DNA of 64,000 nucleotides from Spirosoma panaciterrae DSM 21099. GTDB taxonomy: Bacteria; Bacteroidota; Bacteroidia; Cytophagales; Spirosomataceae. Positions 34,583 to 43,341 of the stretch are shown here, piece by piece. The notes below the pieces were generated by a model. It was not told where the DNA came from, did not search any database, and worked only from the letters and a program-made list of their open reading frames with translations. Numbering within the stretch: position 1 is the first letter of the stretch; the number at the start of each line of letters is the position of its first letter. The DNA lies in NCBI RefSeq assembly GCF_000374025.1, contig NZ_KB893239.1:1-64000 (forward strand). Reading direction: 5' to 3'. A program made the position numbers and the translations under genes.

Positions 34583-35881
34583 TTAATGGGAAAAAGCGTA
34601 TGTGGCTAATTTTTCTACTTCATCGGCCAGTGAATTGCTCAGGCTGAACGGCCAGACATGCAGCCGGGTTGTAGCGTCATAATCGAAAACTGGCAATGGC
34701 TGATGGAAGGTTTCACGGGCTGGATAAATCAAAAACAGATTGTCGGCAGTATATTTTTTGCCATAGGCATACAGTTGATATAAATCAGCCTGCTCGATAC
34801 CGTAATTCCCCATACGTTGTGAACGGGTCGGTTCAGCCGCATTGATCGACTTCCATTTCATATCCAATACCAACGTATGGTCGTTATGACGGATAATGAC
34901 ATCTGGACGAAGTTTAAATTTTGGCATACCTACGTGCTCATCGACCAGATGGGCCGAGGACTCCTGTATGCTTACATTGTCGCCATCAGGCCAGTACGTT
35001 CGGATGCCATGCGTTACATAATCTTCAAAAACCCGCTCCATCGGAAACAACAGGGCCAGATTGGGCGTAGTGCCTGTTTTTACACCATACCCTCGCCCCT
35101 GAGCCAAAGCTTCGGCCCAGCGCAAAGCGGCTTCATACCGCCGAAACAAGCGTCCCGACCGACGAATAAGCCGGAAATCATCGCCCAAAGACTCCGAAAC
35201 GGGCACTTCATCCATAGCCCACAGCAATTGCCCCATCCGGCGCAGCAGCCCCGGATTCGTTGTTTCGCCAGACAGGTATGTGAGCAGGGTTTTCAGGATA
35301 CGGTTAGCGGCTACATCGGCAGTTAGCTTGTCGTGTACAACGGCCAAACGTTCGGCATGCCAGGCGTTTTCCCGTTGCTGTCGCGTCGCCTGAAACTTTC
35401 CTTTCCAGTATTGTTCGTTGCATTCAATCAGGACGTACGCATGCTGGATTCCCTGCCGAACCAGTGGTTCCACCGTATCGAGAAAAGTAGCGATAAAGAC
35501 ATCCCATAATGGCAACGAAACCGCAAGCGTCCGGGCATCGGGTAGAGTACGAAATGGGCTATGCCGAAGCTGCCGCAACATGGTCAGCAGTCGCGCTCTA
35601 GCCTGATCGACGGAATCCGTTGACTCAATTTTAGGCAGGATTTCAAGCTGTGTCTGGTTATGAACAGGTAACAGGCCAACGTACTGACGAACCTGTATCA
35701 ATTCGCGACCTTTTTGAATGGAAAATGCCAACAATCCTTCTGCATCTTCCTGCTCAAACACAAATCGGCGCAGTACCTGAAACACCGCATCAGGAACCAA
35801 CGTCCCATTTCTGGGCGGTTCGGCCCACTGCTCCAGGGAGCCGATGAGGCTGTTTTCAAGAACTGAAATTGTTTGGGGCAT
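34583..35881 (-). CDS. mcrC: McrC-family nuclease subunit, orphan
   Basis: A 432-residue protein of the McrC (LlaJI/McrBC) family. The N-terminal part resembles the McrB-contacting domain (ISIQKGRELIQVRQYVGLLPVHNQTQLEILPKI-like). The C-terminal PD-(D/E)xK nuclease has Asp327 (KLRPDVIIR), Asp340 and Lys342 (LVLDMKWK), so cleavage residues appear intact. McrC normally acts with the GTPase McrB to cut methylated DNA. No AAA+ GTPase gene is adjacent: gntP lies on one side and an aldolase gene on the other. McrB may lie elsewhere, or this protein may work with another partner. Confidence 0.88.
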   Translation of the reverse strand: MPQTISVLENSLIGSLEQWAEPPRNGTLVPDAVFQVLRRFVFEQEDAEGLLAFSIQKGRELIQVRQYVGLLPVHNQTQLEILPKIESTDSVDQARARLLTMLRQLRHSPFRTLPDARTLAVSLPLWDVFIATFLDTVEPLVRQGIQHAYVLIECNEQYWKGKFQATRQQRENAWHAERLAVVHDKLTADVAANRILKTLLTYLSGETTNPGLLRRMGQLLWAMDEVPVSESLGDDFRLIRRSGRLFRRYEAALRWAEALAQGRGYGVKTGTTPNLALLFPMERVFEDYVTHGIRTYWPDGDNVSIQESSAHLVDEHVGMPKFKLRPDVIIRHNDHTLVLDMKWKSINAAEPTRSQRMGNYGIEQADLYQLYAYGKKYTADNLFLIYPARETFHQPLPVFDYDATTRLHVWPFSLSNSLADEVEKLATYAFSH

Positions 35882-35941
35882 ACCGAACGGGGCGCAGGTG
35901 GGAACCCTTACTACAAACTACAGGCTTCTACCCGCGTTACC

Positions 35942-36700
35942 TTACCTACCTTTCATAAAATCGCTAACGGCCGACTTCATCAGTCCGGATAATGTATTCA
36001 GGCAAAACAAAACACCCCGATCAATCAAGGCTTTGGCCTGATCGCCGGTAGCGGCTGTGGTACCGGCAATGAGACCAGCTTTGCGGATTCGGTCAACCAC
36101 GCCGGCAATGGTTCGTTTTACTTCATCATGACCAGGCCCATCGTGATACCCCATGCTCATGGCCAGATCGCGCGGACCAATTACAAATCCGTCGATGCCT
36201 TCCACATGAAGCAGCTCGTCGAGGTTTTCGGTGGCTTCTTTGTCTTCTATTTGCGGCAATACCAGCAGTTGCTCGTTGGCAAACTCAACGTATTCGCCCT
36301 GGTTCATTGTACCCATCAGGTACTCGTTGGCCCGTACAATACCGAATCCCCGTGTTCCTATGGGCGGATACTTCACCGCTTTTACAAACGCTTCGGCCTC
36401 AGCCGCTGTCCGAACACCCGGCATCATAATACCCATAACCCCTGCATCCAGAAACTGTAGAATCAGTTTAGGGTCGTTGCTCCGAACCCGGGCCAAAGGC
36501 GTAATGCCGCTGACTTCACAGGCCCGTACAATATCCTGGACATGAGCCGTTGTAACCGGGCTGTGCTCGCCATCGATCATATAAAAATCAAGACCCGAAA
36601 AGCCACATAGTTCGGCTATGGTCGGGTCAGTACTATTCGCAAGAACACCCAGAACAGGCTGGTTATTTTTAAGGCGGGTTTTTACAATATTTTGCTTCAT
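35942..36700 (-). CDS. HpcH/HpaI-family class II aldolase
   Basis: A 252-residue aldolase of the 2-keto-3-deoxy sugar acid type, which cleaves or forms C-C bonds with pyruvate using a divalent metal. Conserved stretches are DFYMIDGEHSPVT (catalytic His region), PLARVRSNDPKLILQFLDAGVMGIMMPGVRTAAEA (metal and pyruvate site), LLVLPQIEDKEATENLDELL (metal Glu) and GIDGFVIGPRDLAMSMG. The exact substrate cannot be told. The gene is preceded by a leader-filling inverted repeat like that of fumC and follows the histone-deacetylase-like gene on the same strand. Confidence 0.92.
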   Translation of the reverse strand: MKQNIVKTRLKNNQPVLGVLANSTDPTIAELCGFSGLDFYMIDGEHSPVTTAHVQDIVRACEVSGITPLARVRSNDPKLILQFLDAGVMGIMMPGVRTAAEAEAFVKAVKYPPIGTRGFGIVRANEYLMGTMNQGEYVEFANEQLLVLPQIEDKEATENLDELLHVEGIDGFVIGPRDLAMSMGYHDGPGHDEVKRTIAGVVDRIRKAGLIAGTTAATGDQAKALIDRGVLFCLNTLSGLMKSAVSDFMKGR

Positions 36701-36709
36701 ACAAAGAGT

Positions 36710-36802
36710 GAAAGAGTGAAAGAGTGAAAGAGCGAATGAGTGAAAGAGCGAAAATTCCAGTAGCTAAATTCATCGCTCTTTCTCTCATTCGCTCTGTCAC
36801 TC
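36710..36802. repeat. Inverted repeat in the aldolase gene leader
   Basis: Arms at 36722-36750 and 36774-36802 match at 27 of 29 positions, built of GAGTGAAA/GAGCGAAT words. Extra tandem GAGTGAAA units continue from 36722 down to about 36706, ending about 5 bases from the ATG at 36700. Confidence 0.8.
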
Positions 36803-36813
36803 TTTACTAGTTT

Positions 36814-36821
36814 GCAAGATA
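36814..36821 (-). promoter_or_regulatory. Possible -7 box of the aldolase gene
   Basis: On the minus strand TATCTTGC resembles TAnnTTTG with two differences. It lies just after the preceding gene's stop and 12 bases before the inverted repeat. No -33 box is clear, so co-transcription from upstream is equally possible. Confidence 0.3.
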
Positions 36822-36829
36822 CGACTGAA

Positions 36830-37732
36830 TCAGAAAAACATAGTGGCTGCCAGCCGAAAGGTATTACAGTGCGCTTCAACAATATCGGCGATGCGGGGCG
36901 AATACCCACCTCCCATCGAAACGGCAATCGGCAAATTGTTTTGGATGGCCTGTTCAAACACAAACTGATCGCGCTCCCGGCAACCCTCCCGGCTAACGCT
37001 CAGCTTCCCCAGGCGGTCCGATACTAAAATATCCACTCCAGACACATAAAACAGAAAATCAGGCTGTTCGCGACGGATCAGGGCGGGCAACCTATCGTAC
37101 AACGTATTTAGGTACAGTTCATCGGTGGTTCCGGTTGGCAGTTCAACATCCAGGTCCGATTGCTCTTTTCTGAGTGGATAGTTGTCTTTCCCATGCATAC
37201 TAAACGTACATACACGCGGTTCGTGCTGAAACATGACGGCGGTACCATTACCCTGATGCACATCCAGATCGATCACTAAAATTTTGCGGGCCTGGGCCGT
37301 TTCGAGCAGATAGTGAGCTGCCACACCAACATCGTTCAGTAAGCAAAATCCTTCGCCCCGATCGGGATAGGCATGGTGCGTTCCTCCAGCAATATTGAGC
37401 GCAACGCCATCTGTTTGAGCATACTGCGTACAATTGATCGTACCCTGCGTAATGATCCATTCACGGTCAATAAGTTCGGGGGTCAGTGGAAACCCAATCC
37501 GGCGCATCATGGCGGGCGAAACGGTTAAGGTTTTCAAGGCTTCAACATACTCAGGCGTGTGAACTCCTAATACCCAACGGTCGTCGACCGAGGCTGGTGC
37601 AATAAAATTAGCTTCGGTACAGGTGCCTTCATAAAGCAGTTGTTCGTGAATCAGTTCGTACTTCAGCATGGGGAAACGATGGCCCTCGGGCAACCGCAGC
37701 CGATAGACCGGCGAAAAGGCAATACGCAGCAT
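36830..37732 (-). CDS. Histone-deacetylase-like zinc hydrolase
   Basis: A 300-residue arginase/deacetylase-fold enzyme. Zinc ligands are Asp157 and His159 (VIDLDVHQGNG) and Asp234 (YVSGVDIL). The catalytic His pair is 119-120 (GGTHHAYPDRGEGFC) and the Gly-rich GGGYSP with the active-site Tyr is near the C-terminus. Bacterial members deacetylate acetoin-related proteins, polyamines or other small N-acetyl compounds. The substrate here is unknown. It is cytoplasmic, with no signal peptide. It is the gene before the aldolase on the same strand. Confidence 0.9.
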   Translation of the reverse strand: MLRIAFSPVYRLRLPEGHRFPMLKYELIHEQLLYEGTCTEANFIAPASVDDRWVLGVHTPEYVEALKTLTVSPAMMRRIGFPLTPELIDREWIITQGTINCTQYAQTDGVALNIAGGTHHAYPDRGEGFCLLNDVGVAAHYLLETAQARKILVIDLDVHQGNGTAVMFQHEPRVCTFSMHGKDNYPLRKEQSDLDVELPTGTTDELYLNTLYDRLPALIRREQPDFLFYVSGVDILVSDRLGKLSVSREGCRERDQFVFEQAIQNNLPIAVSMGGGYSPRIADIVEAHCNTFRLAATMFF

Positions 37733-37885
37733 GAAATCAGGTAAATTCGGGGTTGGTATCCGTCCGGCGGCCTGTCCCGTTCGATAAGGATACGCCCTAA
37801 GTTAACCTTTCCGAAGCAGGTTCGGTTACCAAATTGGTGAGTTTGTTCGTTGGAAAGATTCATCCAACTACATTAACCGGCTTGT

Positions 37886-38635
37886 ATGCGAACAGCTATC
37901 ATCACAGGAGGAGGCCAGGGAATTGGCCGCGTTACAACCCAATATTTACTCACACACGGTTACCGGGTAGCCATCTGGGAAGCCGACACCGACGCGCTGG
38001 CCGAACTGCGCGAAGCCTTTAAAGCCTCATCGGCGCAAATCTTATTCATTTCCTGCGACGTTTCGAGCGAAACCAACGTCCGGAAGGCTGCCGAACAGAC
38101 GATCAACCATTTTGGCCAGATCGACGCCCTGATCAATAATGCAGCCCTCATGATCGAAAAACCCCTCGATAAATTCACCCTCGACGAATGGAACCGGGTG
38201 ATCGGCACAAATCTGACAGGCGCTTTCCTGTGCGCCAAGCATCTTTCGCCTTACCTGGCCCAGCAAAAAGGGAGTATTATCAACATGGCGTCGACCCGCG
38301 CTTTCCAGTCAGAACCCGACACGTTTGCCTACTCCGCCAGTAAGGGGGGTATTCTGGCACTGACCCACTCGCTGGCCGTAAGTCTGGGGCCCGATATTCG
38401 GGTCAATGCCATTAGCCCTGGCTGGATCGACGTATCGGCCCTGAAGAAAAAGGCGAAGGCCAAATCAGATGACCTACGCCCGGAAGATCATAGCCAGCAT
38501 CCGGCAGGCCGGGTAGGTCAGGCCGACGATATTGCCCGGATGATCCTCTTTTTGATCGCCCCGGAAAATAGTTTTATTACGGGTCAAAACTTTGTGGTTG
38601 ACGGCGGTATGACCCGGAAGATGATTTACGTATAA
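37886..38635 (+). CDS. Short-chain dehydrogenase/reductase
   Basis: A 249-residue classical SDR that oxidises or reduces a hydroxyl/keto group with NAD(P). The cofactor motif is TGGGQGIG (7-14), the structural motif is NNAA, and the catalytic residues are Ser136, Tyr149 and Lys153 (NMASTRA, YSASK). Glu32-type acidic residues after strand 2 (IWEADTD) favour NAD(H). ENSFITGQNFVVDGGMTRKMIYV is the usual C-terminus. The substrate is unknown. It is divergent from the histone-deacetylase-like gene. Confidence 0.93.
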   Translation: MRTAIITGGGQGIGRVTTQYLLTHGYRVAIWEADTDALAELREAFKASSAQILFISCDVSSETNVRKAAEQTINHFGQIDALINNAALMIEKPLDKFTLDEWNRVIGTNLTGAFLCAKHLSPYLAQQKGSIINMASTRAFQSEPDTFAYSASKGGILALTHSLAVSLGPDIRVNAISPGWIDVSALKKKAKAKSDDLRPEDHSQHPAGRVGQADDIARMILFLIAPENSFITGQNFVVDGGMTRKMIYV

Positions 38636-38699
38636 CTACGCTATACATAATCTGAAAACATCATCACCTTTGCTGAGTTAATAGAACGTTAATAAAGCC

Positions 38700-38735
38700 G
38701 CCGGGCAATGCCAGACGAACTGGCCATTGCCCGGC
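38700..38735. repeat. GC-rich hairpin after the SDR gene
   Basis: A 15-base left arm (38700-38714) and 16-base right arm (38720-38735) pair fully except for one bulge, around a 5-base loop. It has no T-run. It ends 22 bases before the ATG of the next gene. Confidence 0.7.
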
Positions 38736-38757
38736 CCTCTGGTAATCTTCATCAACC

Positions 38758-39195
38758 ATGAACATCGAATTCTCCACTTCTTCGGAGCACTCCCCGCTGG
38801 AAGTTCTCGACCTACAGGTTTCTGCTCAACGCTCTTCCGGCCCTTCATTACTGTCCTTACGCTTTTTGTGCAGTAGTGATCGCTTCACGGAGGTACACAT
38901 TCCGACGTTATCATGGTTCGATGCCAGTCAGCTAGAACGTTTTTCACAGCAGTTGGCCGAAGCCGAATATCCCGACATGTGCCAGGTTGATCTGATTGAT
39001 GCAGGCGTACGGCTGACAGGTTCGGTACGTCGGCTGGCAGGCGTCTGGACCACAGGGCGGACCATTCGGATCGAACCGCTCGAAGCCTCTGTCAAACCGT
39101 TTTCGCCCTTTACCATTCATGCATCCCACCGGGACGTAAAAAAGTATGCGGGTAAGCTCTACCAACGGCTGTGGGAATTATTCACAAAAGGATAA
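38758..39195 (+). CDS. Unknown protein of 145 residues
   Basis: It is soluble, without signal peptide or membrane segment, and mixed alpha/beta by eye. I recognise no family. The sequence includes SLLSLRFLCSSDRFTEVHIPTLSWFDASQLERFSQQLAEAEYPD and ends KKYAGKLYQRLWELFTKG. Good codon usage and a clean ATG after a hairpin support it being real; an antisense frame of 62-73 codons is a shadow. An imperfect inverted repeat (GAAG..ATGAAT words, about 39210-39257) separates it from the next gene. Confidence 0.65.
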   Translation: MNIEFSTSSEHSPLEVLDLQVSAQRSSGPSLLSLRFLCSSDRFTEVHIPTLSWFDASQLERFSQQLAEAEYPDMCQVDLIDAGVRLTGSVRRLAGVWTTGRTIRIEPLEASVKPFSPFTIHASHRDVKKYAGKLYQRLWELFTKG

Positions 39196-39315
39196 GCTAA
39201 AATGCCCGCCATGAAGCGATGAATAACCGGACAACTGTCATTCATTACGTCTTCGCGTCCTGGGGGTTCATTTTACATTGATAAAACTGACCGAAACTTA
39301 AAACCAACCGCATTC

Positions 39316-39600
39316 ATGGAAAACGTAAATCAGGACGCCATGCTCAACAAGCCATCACAGGCATTTACTCCAGAGACAGAAGGCCCAGCCCAAACTCCCG
39401 ACGAAAGCATCATACTGAATGAAGACTATAATCCGACGGATTTAGTGGGAGACGTCGACAGCGGTCCCGATGGAAAGGGGAAGCCTTCTGGCAGTCCCAA
39501 CATGGAAGTGGATGAAGATTCGTTGGGTAACGATGATTCGCTGGGCAACAACGATGGCACCGAACCTGACCCCAGCCTCACTGACGAATTTCCTTCGTAA
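39316..39600 (+). CDS. Small acidic disordered protein
   Basis: 94 residues with no hydrophobic core, rich in Asp, Glu, Gly, Ser and Pro, with a near-repeat DEDSLGNDDSLGNNDG in the C-terminal third. It is likely disordered and cytoplasmic. I do not recognise a family. A strong terminator follows, supporting a real single-gene transcript. Confidence 0.6.
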   Translation: MENVNQDAMLNKPSQAFTPETEGPAQTPDESIILNEDYNPTDLVGDVDSGPDGKGKPSGSPNMEVDEDSLGNDDSLGNNDGTEPDPSLTDEFPS

Positions 39601-39624
39601 ACGTCTCATCCAGACCGATCTTTA

Positions 39625-39662
39625 AAGGCGCAATGGCTATATAGCCATTGCGCCTTCGTTTT
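39625..39662 (+). terminator. Terminator with a 32-base perfect palindrome
   Basis: Positions 39625-39640 and 39641-39656 are exact complements (AAGGCGCAATGGCTAT and its complement), followed by CGTTTTT. It ends the transcript of the acidic protein gene. Confidence 0.85.
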
Positions 39663-39737
39663 TGGGTAGCTTACCTGCTCCTCAATTCTAAGCGTCCTTC
39701 CTGCAATAGTCCAGCATCAAACGGTATAAATGGGCCT

Positions 39738-39745
39738 TATCTTTG
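39738..39745 (+). promoter_or_regulatory. -7 box of the DUF5916 gene
   Basis: TATCTTTG is an exact TAnnTTTG match, 33 bases before the GTG start. No TTTG is present at the -33 position. Confidence 0.5.
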
Positions 39746-39778
39746 CTTTTAAAGTATAGTCTATAAAGCCTTCATTTG

Positions 39779-41989
39779 GTGAAATTCTCCAGTATTCTTG
39801 CCGTTATCTGCTGCTTATTCTGTCATACAATCCTGCTGGCTCAGAAGAAAAACGAGAGCTACCAGCTTCATATTAATCGGGCTTCGTCGCCCATTACGAT
39901 CGACGGACTCGTTGAGGAGCCCGCCTGGCAAGCGGCCGAAGTAGCTTCCAACTTCTGGATGGTACTCCCGATGGATACCAGCCGCGCCCGCGTCCGTACC
40001 GATGTTCGGATGACTTACGACGACCATAACATCTACCTGAGTGCCATATGCTATCATGGATACGTAGAAGGCCCTTACATGGTGGAGTCCCTCCGGCGCG
40101 ACTGGGCGTTTGTCAAAAATGACAACTTCATTTTTTTCATGGACACCTTCGACGATCAGACCAATGGGTTTACCTTCGGCACCAATGCCGCCGGGGCGCA
40201 ATGGGATGGTTTGTTGTATGAAGGTGGAAAAGCCAATTTAAGTTGGGACAATAAGTGGTATTCCGTCGTCAAAAACTACGCAGACCGTTATGTACTCGAA
40301 CTGGCGATTCCGTTCAAAACGATTCGGTACAAGAAAGGGATTAACCGCTGGGGGATCAATTTTAGTCGGCAGGATTTAAAAACCACCGAAAAATCGTCCT
40401 GGACACCCATTCAGCGGCAATTCCCGACAGCTTCGTTAGCCCTAACGGGTGTTCTGGTCTGGGATCAGCCTCCTCCACAACCCGGTCCTAATATTTCTAT
40501 AATTCCCTATGCGCTCACAGGAATCACGCGGGACTATCAGAACAACACCCCTACCAACAGCCGATTCGATGCAGGTCTGGATGCCAAAGTGGCCGTTACC
40601 TCATCACTCAACCTGGACTTGACCGTAAACCCTGACTTCTCGCAGGTGGATGTCGATCAGCAGGTAACCAATCTGGATCGGTACGAGTTGTTCTTCCCCG
40701 AAAAACGGCAGTTTTTCCTGGAAAATGGCGATCAGTTTACCAACTTCGGCTACGCTACCATTCGTCCGTTTTTCAGTCGTCGGATTGGCTTAGGCGGGGT
40801 TCCGATTCGGTTTGGTGCCCGGCTCAGTGGTAAGCTCAACAAAGACTGGCGCATGGGCGTCATGGATATGCAGACGGGCAAGGTGGACGATACGGGCTTA
40901 CCCGCCCAAAACTTTGCTGTGGTGGCCTTGCAACGACGCATCTTTGCTCGTTCGAATATCGGCCTGATGTTTGTCAATAAAGAATCCCTTTCGTATCAGC
41001 CCGAAGCCAATAAACCCCTGTACTCCCGCTACAACCGCAATTTCGGTCTCGAATACAATCTGGCCTCAGCCAATAACCTCTGGACTGGAAAGGCCTTGTA
41101 TGTGAAATCGTTCAGTCCGGATCAATCGGGTGAAGATGCCGTTTATGCGGGAAATCTGCAATACACGAGCCGTCGGTGGCTTATTGGTGGTCAGGTAGAG
41201 TCGGTAGGTAAGAATTACACCGCCGAAGCGGGCTATGTTCCACGTCGGGGCTATGAACGCGGAATGGCTACCCTGGGGTACACCTTTCTACCAACGGGGG
41301 GGAGTGTCCTGAATCATGGCCCATTGCTTACCTCTACCTATTTTTTCGATCCGGCCTGGAAGCAAAGCGACAACGAAAGTGTGTTGAGCTACGCCATTAC
41401 CTTCCGCAACCGAAGTGTTTTTACGGCCTGGGTGGCTACAGATTATGTTCGGCTGCTTCAACCTTTCGACCCGACCAACACGGGCCGGGAAACCCTGGCA
41501 ACCGGCACCGAACATTACTGGACAGCCTGGGGCACCGATTTCGACTCCAAACCGCAGAGCGTATTCACCTATGGTTTTTCGAGTCGCTATGGGGGGTATT
41601 ATGACAACGGCACTCGCCTGAATCTGACCGCCGATCTGGGGTATCGTATTCAGCCCTACGTGAGTCTGGCGGCCAGCCTCAGCTACAACGACATCCGGTT
41701 GCCGCAGCCCTGGGGTCGAACTACGTTCTGGCTGGTTAGCCCCCGCTTCGACCTTACCCTGACCAATACGTTGTATCTGACCACGTTTGTGCAATATAAC
41801 GAACAGCAAAAAAACATGAATGTGAACGCCCGCATTCAATGGCGGTACAAGCCTGCATCGGACTTCTTCCTGGTCTACACCGATAATTATTTACCCAATT
41901 CAGCGCAGATTGGGCAGGATGTACCGGGCTTTTTTTCGGTCAAAAATCGAGCCTTGGTCCTCAAATGGACGTACTGGTGGAACTTATAA
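39779..41989 (+). CDS. DUF5916 protein with an N-terminal CBM9-like domain
   Basis: About 736 residues. There is no ATG: GTG at 39779 gives a good signal peptide (KFSSILAVICCLFCHTILLAQ), with TTG at 39776 as alternative. The N-terminal domain (about 30-225) resembles carbohydrate-binding family 9 (PITIDGLVEEPAWQAAEVASNF, DDHNIYLSAICY). The rest matches DUF5916, including DLTVNPDFSQVDVDQQVTNLDRYELFFPEKRQFFLEN, and reads as an outer-membrane barrel ending ALVLKWTYWWNL. It probably sits in the outer membrane; the function of the family is unknown to me. A -7 box lies upstream. Confidence 0.88.
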   Translation: MKFSSILAVICCLFCHTILLAQKKNESYQLHINRASSPITIDGLVEEPAWQAAEVASNFWMVLPMDTSRARVRTDVRMTYDDHNIYLSAICYHGYVEGPYMVESLRRDWAFVKNDNFIFFMDTFDDQTNGFTFGTNAAGAQWDGLLYEGGKANLSWDNKWYSVVKNYADRYVLELAIPFKTIRYKKGINRWGINFSRQDLKTTEKSSWTPIQRQFPTASLALTGVLVWDQPPPQPGPNISIIPYALTGITRDYQNNTPTNSRFDAGLDAKVAVTSSLNLDLTVNPDFSQVDVDQQVTNLDRYELFFPEKRQFFLENGDQFTNFGYATIRPFFSRRIGLGGVPIRFGARLSGKLNKDWRMGVMDMQTGKVDDTGLPAQNFAVVALQRRIFARSNIGLMFVNKESLSYQPEANKPLYSRYNRNFGLEYNLASANNLWTGKALYVKSFSPDQSGEDAVYAGNLQYTSRRWLIGGQVESVGKNYTAEAGYVPRRGYERGMATLGYTFLPTGGSVLNHGPLLTSTYFFDPAWKQSDNESVLSYAITFRNRSVFTAWVATDYVRLLQPFDPTNTGRETLATGTEHYWTAWGTDFDSKPQSVFTYGFSSRYGGYYDNGTRLNLTADLGYRIQPYVSLAASLSYNDIRLPQPWGRTTFWLVSPRFDLTLTNTLYLTTFVQYNEQQKNMNVNARIQWRYKPASDFFLVYTDNYLPNSAQIGQDVPGFFSVKNRALVLKWTYWWNL

Positions 41990-42088
41990 CGATTGGGGTT
42001 TTAAACAAACTGAATTTGTGTTAGTTAATCAGGCAATCGTTCCGAAAACGAAGCTTAAAAACAACTACACTAAATTTTGATAAACGTT

Positions 42089-42277
42089 ATGAAAACCCTG
42101 CTGCGTATTTTCCCGGTAGCCCTGGTGGCCTTGTTTCTTACCTTCTTTATGACCAGTTGCGAAGCGATTGGCGGTATTTTTAAAGCGGGGGCCTGGACAG
42201 GCGCTATACTTGTTATTGCTGGTATCGGTGTGGTTATCTGGCTTATATCGAAGCTTTTTGGCGGAGGCAGTCGATAA
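42089..42277 (+). CDS. Small lipoprotein/membrane protein
   Basis: 62 residues from MKTLLRIFPVALVALFLTFFMTSC, with lipobox Cys24; the ORF can be extended four codons upstream. After EAIGGIFKAGAWTG comes a second hydrophobic helix (AILVIAGIGVVIWLISKLF) and a short GGGSR tail. Similar short Bacteroidota proteins are sometimes mislabelled phosphatidate cytidylyltransferase; no such enzyme motif is present. The function is unknown. Confidence 0.7.
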   Translation: MKTLLRIFPVALVALFLTFFMTSCEAIGGIFKAGAWTGAILVIAGIGVVIWLISKLFGGGSR

Positions 42278-42293
42278 CAGTTCCCTTTATACT

Positions 42294-42332
42294 CAAAAAG
42301 CTCGTCCGAATCGATTTCAGACGAGCTTTTTG
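42294..42332. terminator. Bidirectional terminator
   Basis: Perfect 13-bp arms (42294-42306 and 42320-42332, CAAAAAGCTCGTC and its complement) carry A and T tracts at both ends. They serve the small lipoprotein gene (plus) and dapA (minus), which converge here. Confidence 0.9.
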
Positions 42333-42363
42333 ATATAGTATAGGCCTGGTTTAAACGAACCTG

Positions 42364-43263
42364 TTATGGAGTCACTAACTCCAGCAGGCCATCCCGCTGA
42401 AGAACGGCACGCTGACGTTCGCTTAGGTCGTCGGAAGCTTTCATCAGAGGCAGTCGAACCTCCGCTGAAATCAGCCCCAGAATTTCCATAAGATTTTTTA
42501 CCCCTACCGGATTTCCTTCTTCGTACAGGAGCGGGTCGATACGCAGGAAATGACCAAGCTCTTTCTGGGCAAAAGCAAAATCACCCTGTAGAGCCGCATC
42601 GATCATAGCCGAGAAACGAGTCGGGAACGCATTGGCAATCACCGACATAACTCCTACTCCCCCAATGCTGATGATGGGCACTCCCTGTACATCGTCGCCC
42701 GAAATGAGCAGGAAATCATCAGGTTTGTCGCGAACGATTTCCATGCACTGCTCAATCACGCAAGACGCTTCTTTTACACCAATGATGTTTGAATGCTGTG
42801 CCAGTTCGACAATCGTCTCGGCCGACATGTTGATGCCTGTCCGAAATGGGATGTTGTAGAGAATAACCGGCACTGGGCACGCATCGGCAATACGGGTAAA
42901 ATGTTCAATTACTCCGCGTTTACCAGGTTTATTATAATATGGGCAAACCGACAGAATGGCATCTACGCCCTCAAAGTCAATATCCTTCATTCCCGCTACG
43001 ACATCGGCCGTTACATTGCCGCCAACCCCATACACAATCGGAAGTTTCTTTGCATTGTTCTCCTTCAGGTAATGGAGTAACTGGGCCTTTTCCTTCTTCG
43101 ATACCGTAGGCGATTCACCGGTGGTGCCCTGCAGGACAATGTAACGAACTCCTCCGTCGGAGATGTGTCGGATTACGCGGCCAAAACCGTCGAAATCAAT
43201 AGAGTGGTCGGCATTGAAAGGTGTCACGATCGCAACACCGACCCCGTGGAATTTAGTATCCAT
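42364..43263 (-). CDS. dapA: 4-hydroxy-tetrahydrodipicolinate synthase
   Basis: A 299-residue class I aldolase condensing pyruvate with aspartate semialdehyde for lysine and diaminopimelate synthesis. The Schiff-base Lys164 (IIGVKEAS), the Tyr136 region (ILYNIPFRTG) and the GTTGE motif (46-50) are in place, as in true DapA rather than related aldolases. A -7 box TAACTTTG (43289-43296) lies 25 bases upstream. No other lysine gene is adjacent and no lysine riboswitch-like structure was seen. Confidence 0.94.
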   Translation of the reverse strand: MDTKFHGVGVAIVTPFNADHSIDFDGFGRVIRHISDGGVRYIVLQGTTGESPTVSKKEKAQLLHYLKENNAKKLPIVYGVGGNVTADVVAGMKDIDFEGVDAILSVCPYYNKPGKRGVIEHFTRIADACPVPVILYNIPFRTGINMSAETIVELAQHSNIIGVKEASCVIEQCMEIVRDKPDDFLLISGDDVQGVPIISIGGVGVMSVIANAFPTRFSAMIDAALQGDFAFAQKELGHFLRIDPLLYEEGNPVGVKNLMEILGLISAEVRLPLMKASDDLSERQRAVLQRDGLLELVTP

Positions 43264-43288
43264 TCGCGGAAACAGAATTTTAGAAATG

Positions 43289-43296
43289 CAAAGTTA
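43289..43296 (-). promoter_or_regulatory. dapA -7 box
   Basis: On the minus strand TAACTTTG fits TAnnTTTG exactly and lies 25 bases before the dapA ATG. The -33 element is not recognisable. Confidence 0.5.
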
Positions 43297-43341
43297 CGGG
43301 AATTTATGTGTGATTCGTTAAACCATCCAGCCCAAATGAAA

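Noticed and set aside
36706..36802. GAGTGAAA repeats as a possible CRISPR array
   Set aside because: Units are 8-9 bases, contiguous, imperfect and arranged as an inverted repeat; there are no spacers and no cas genes.
42364..43263. dapA homologue as a possible N-acetylneuraminate lyase or other aldolase
   Set aside because: GTTGE, YNIPFRTG and VKEAS fit DapA best and the length is normal.
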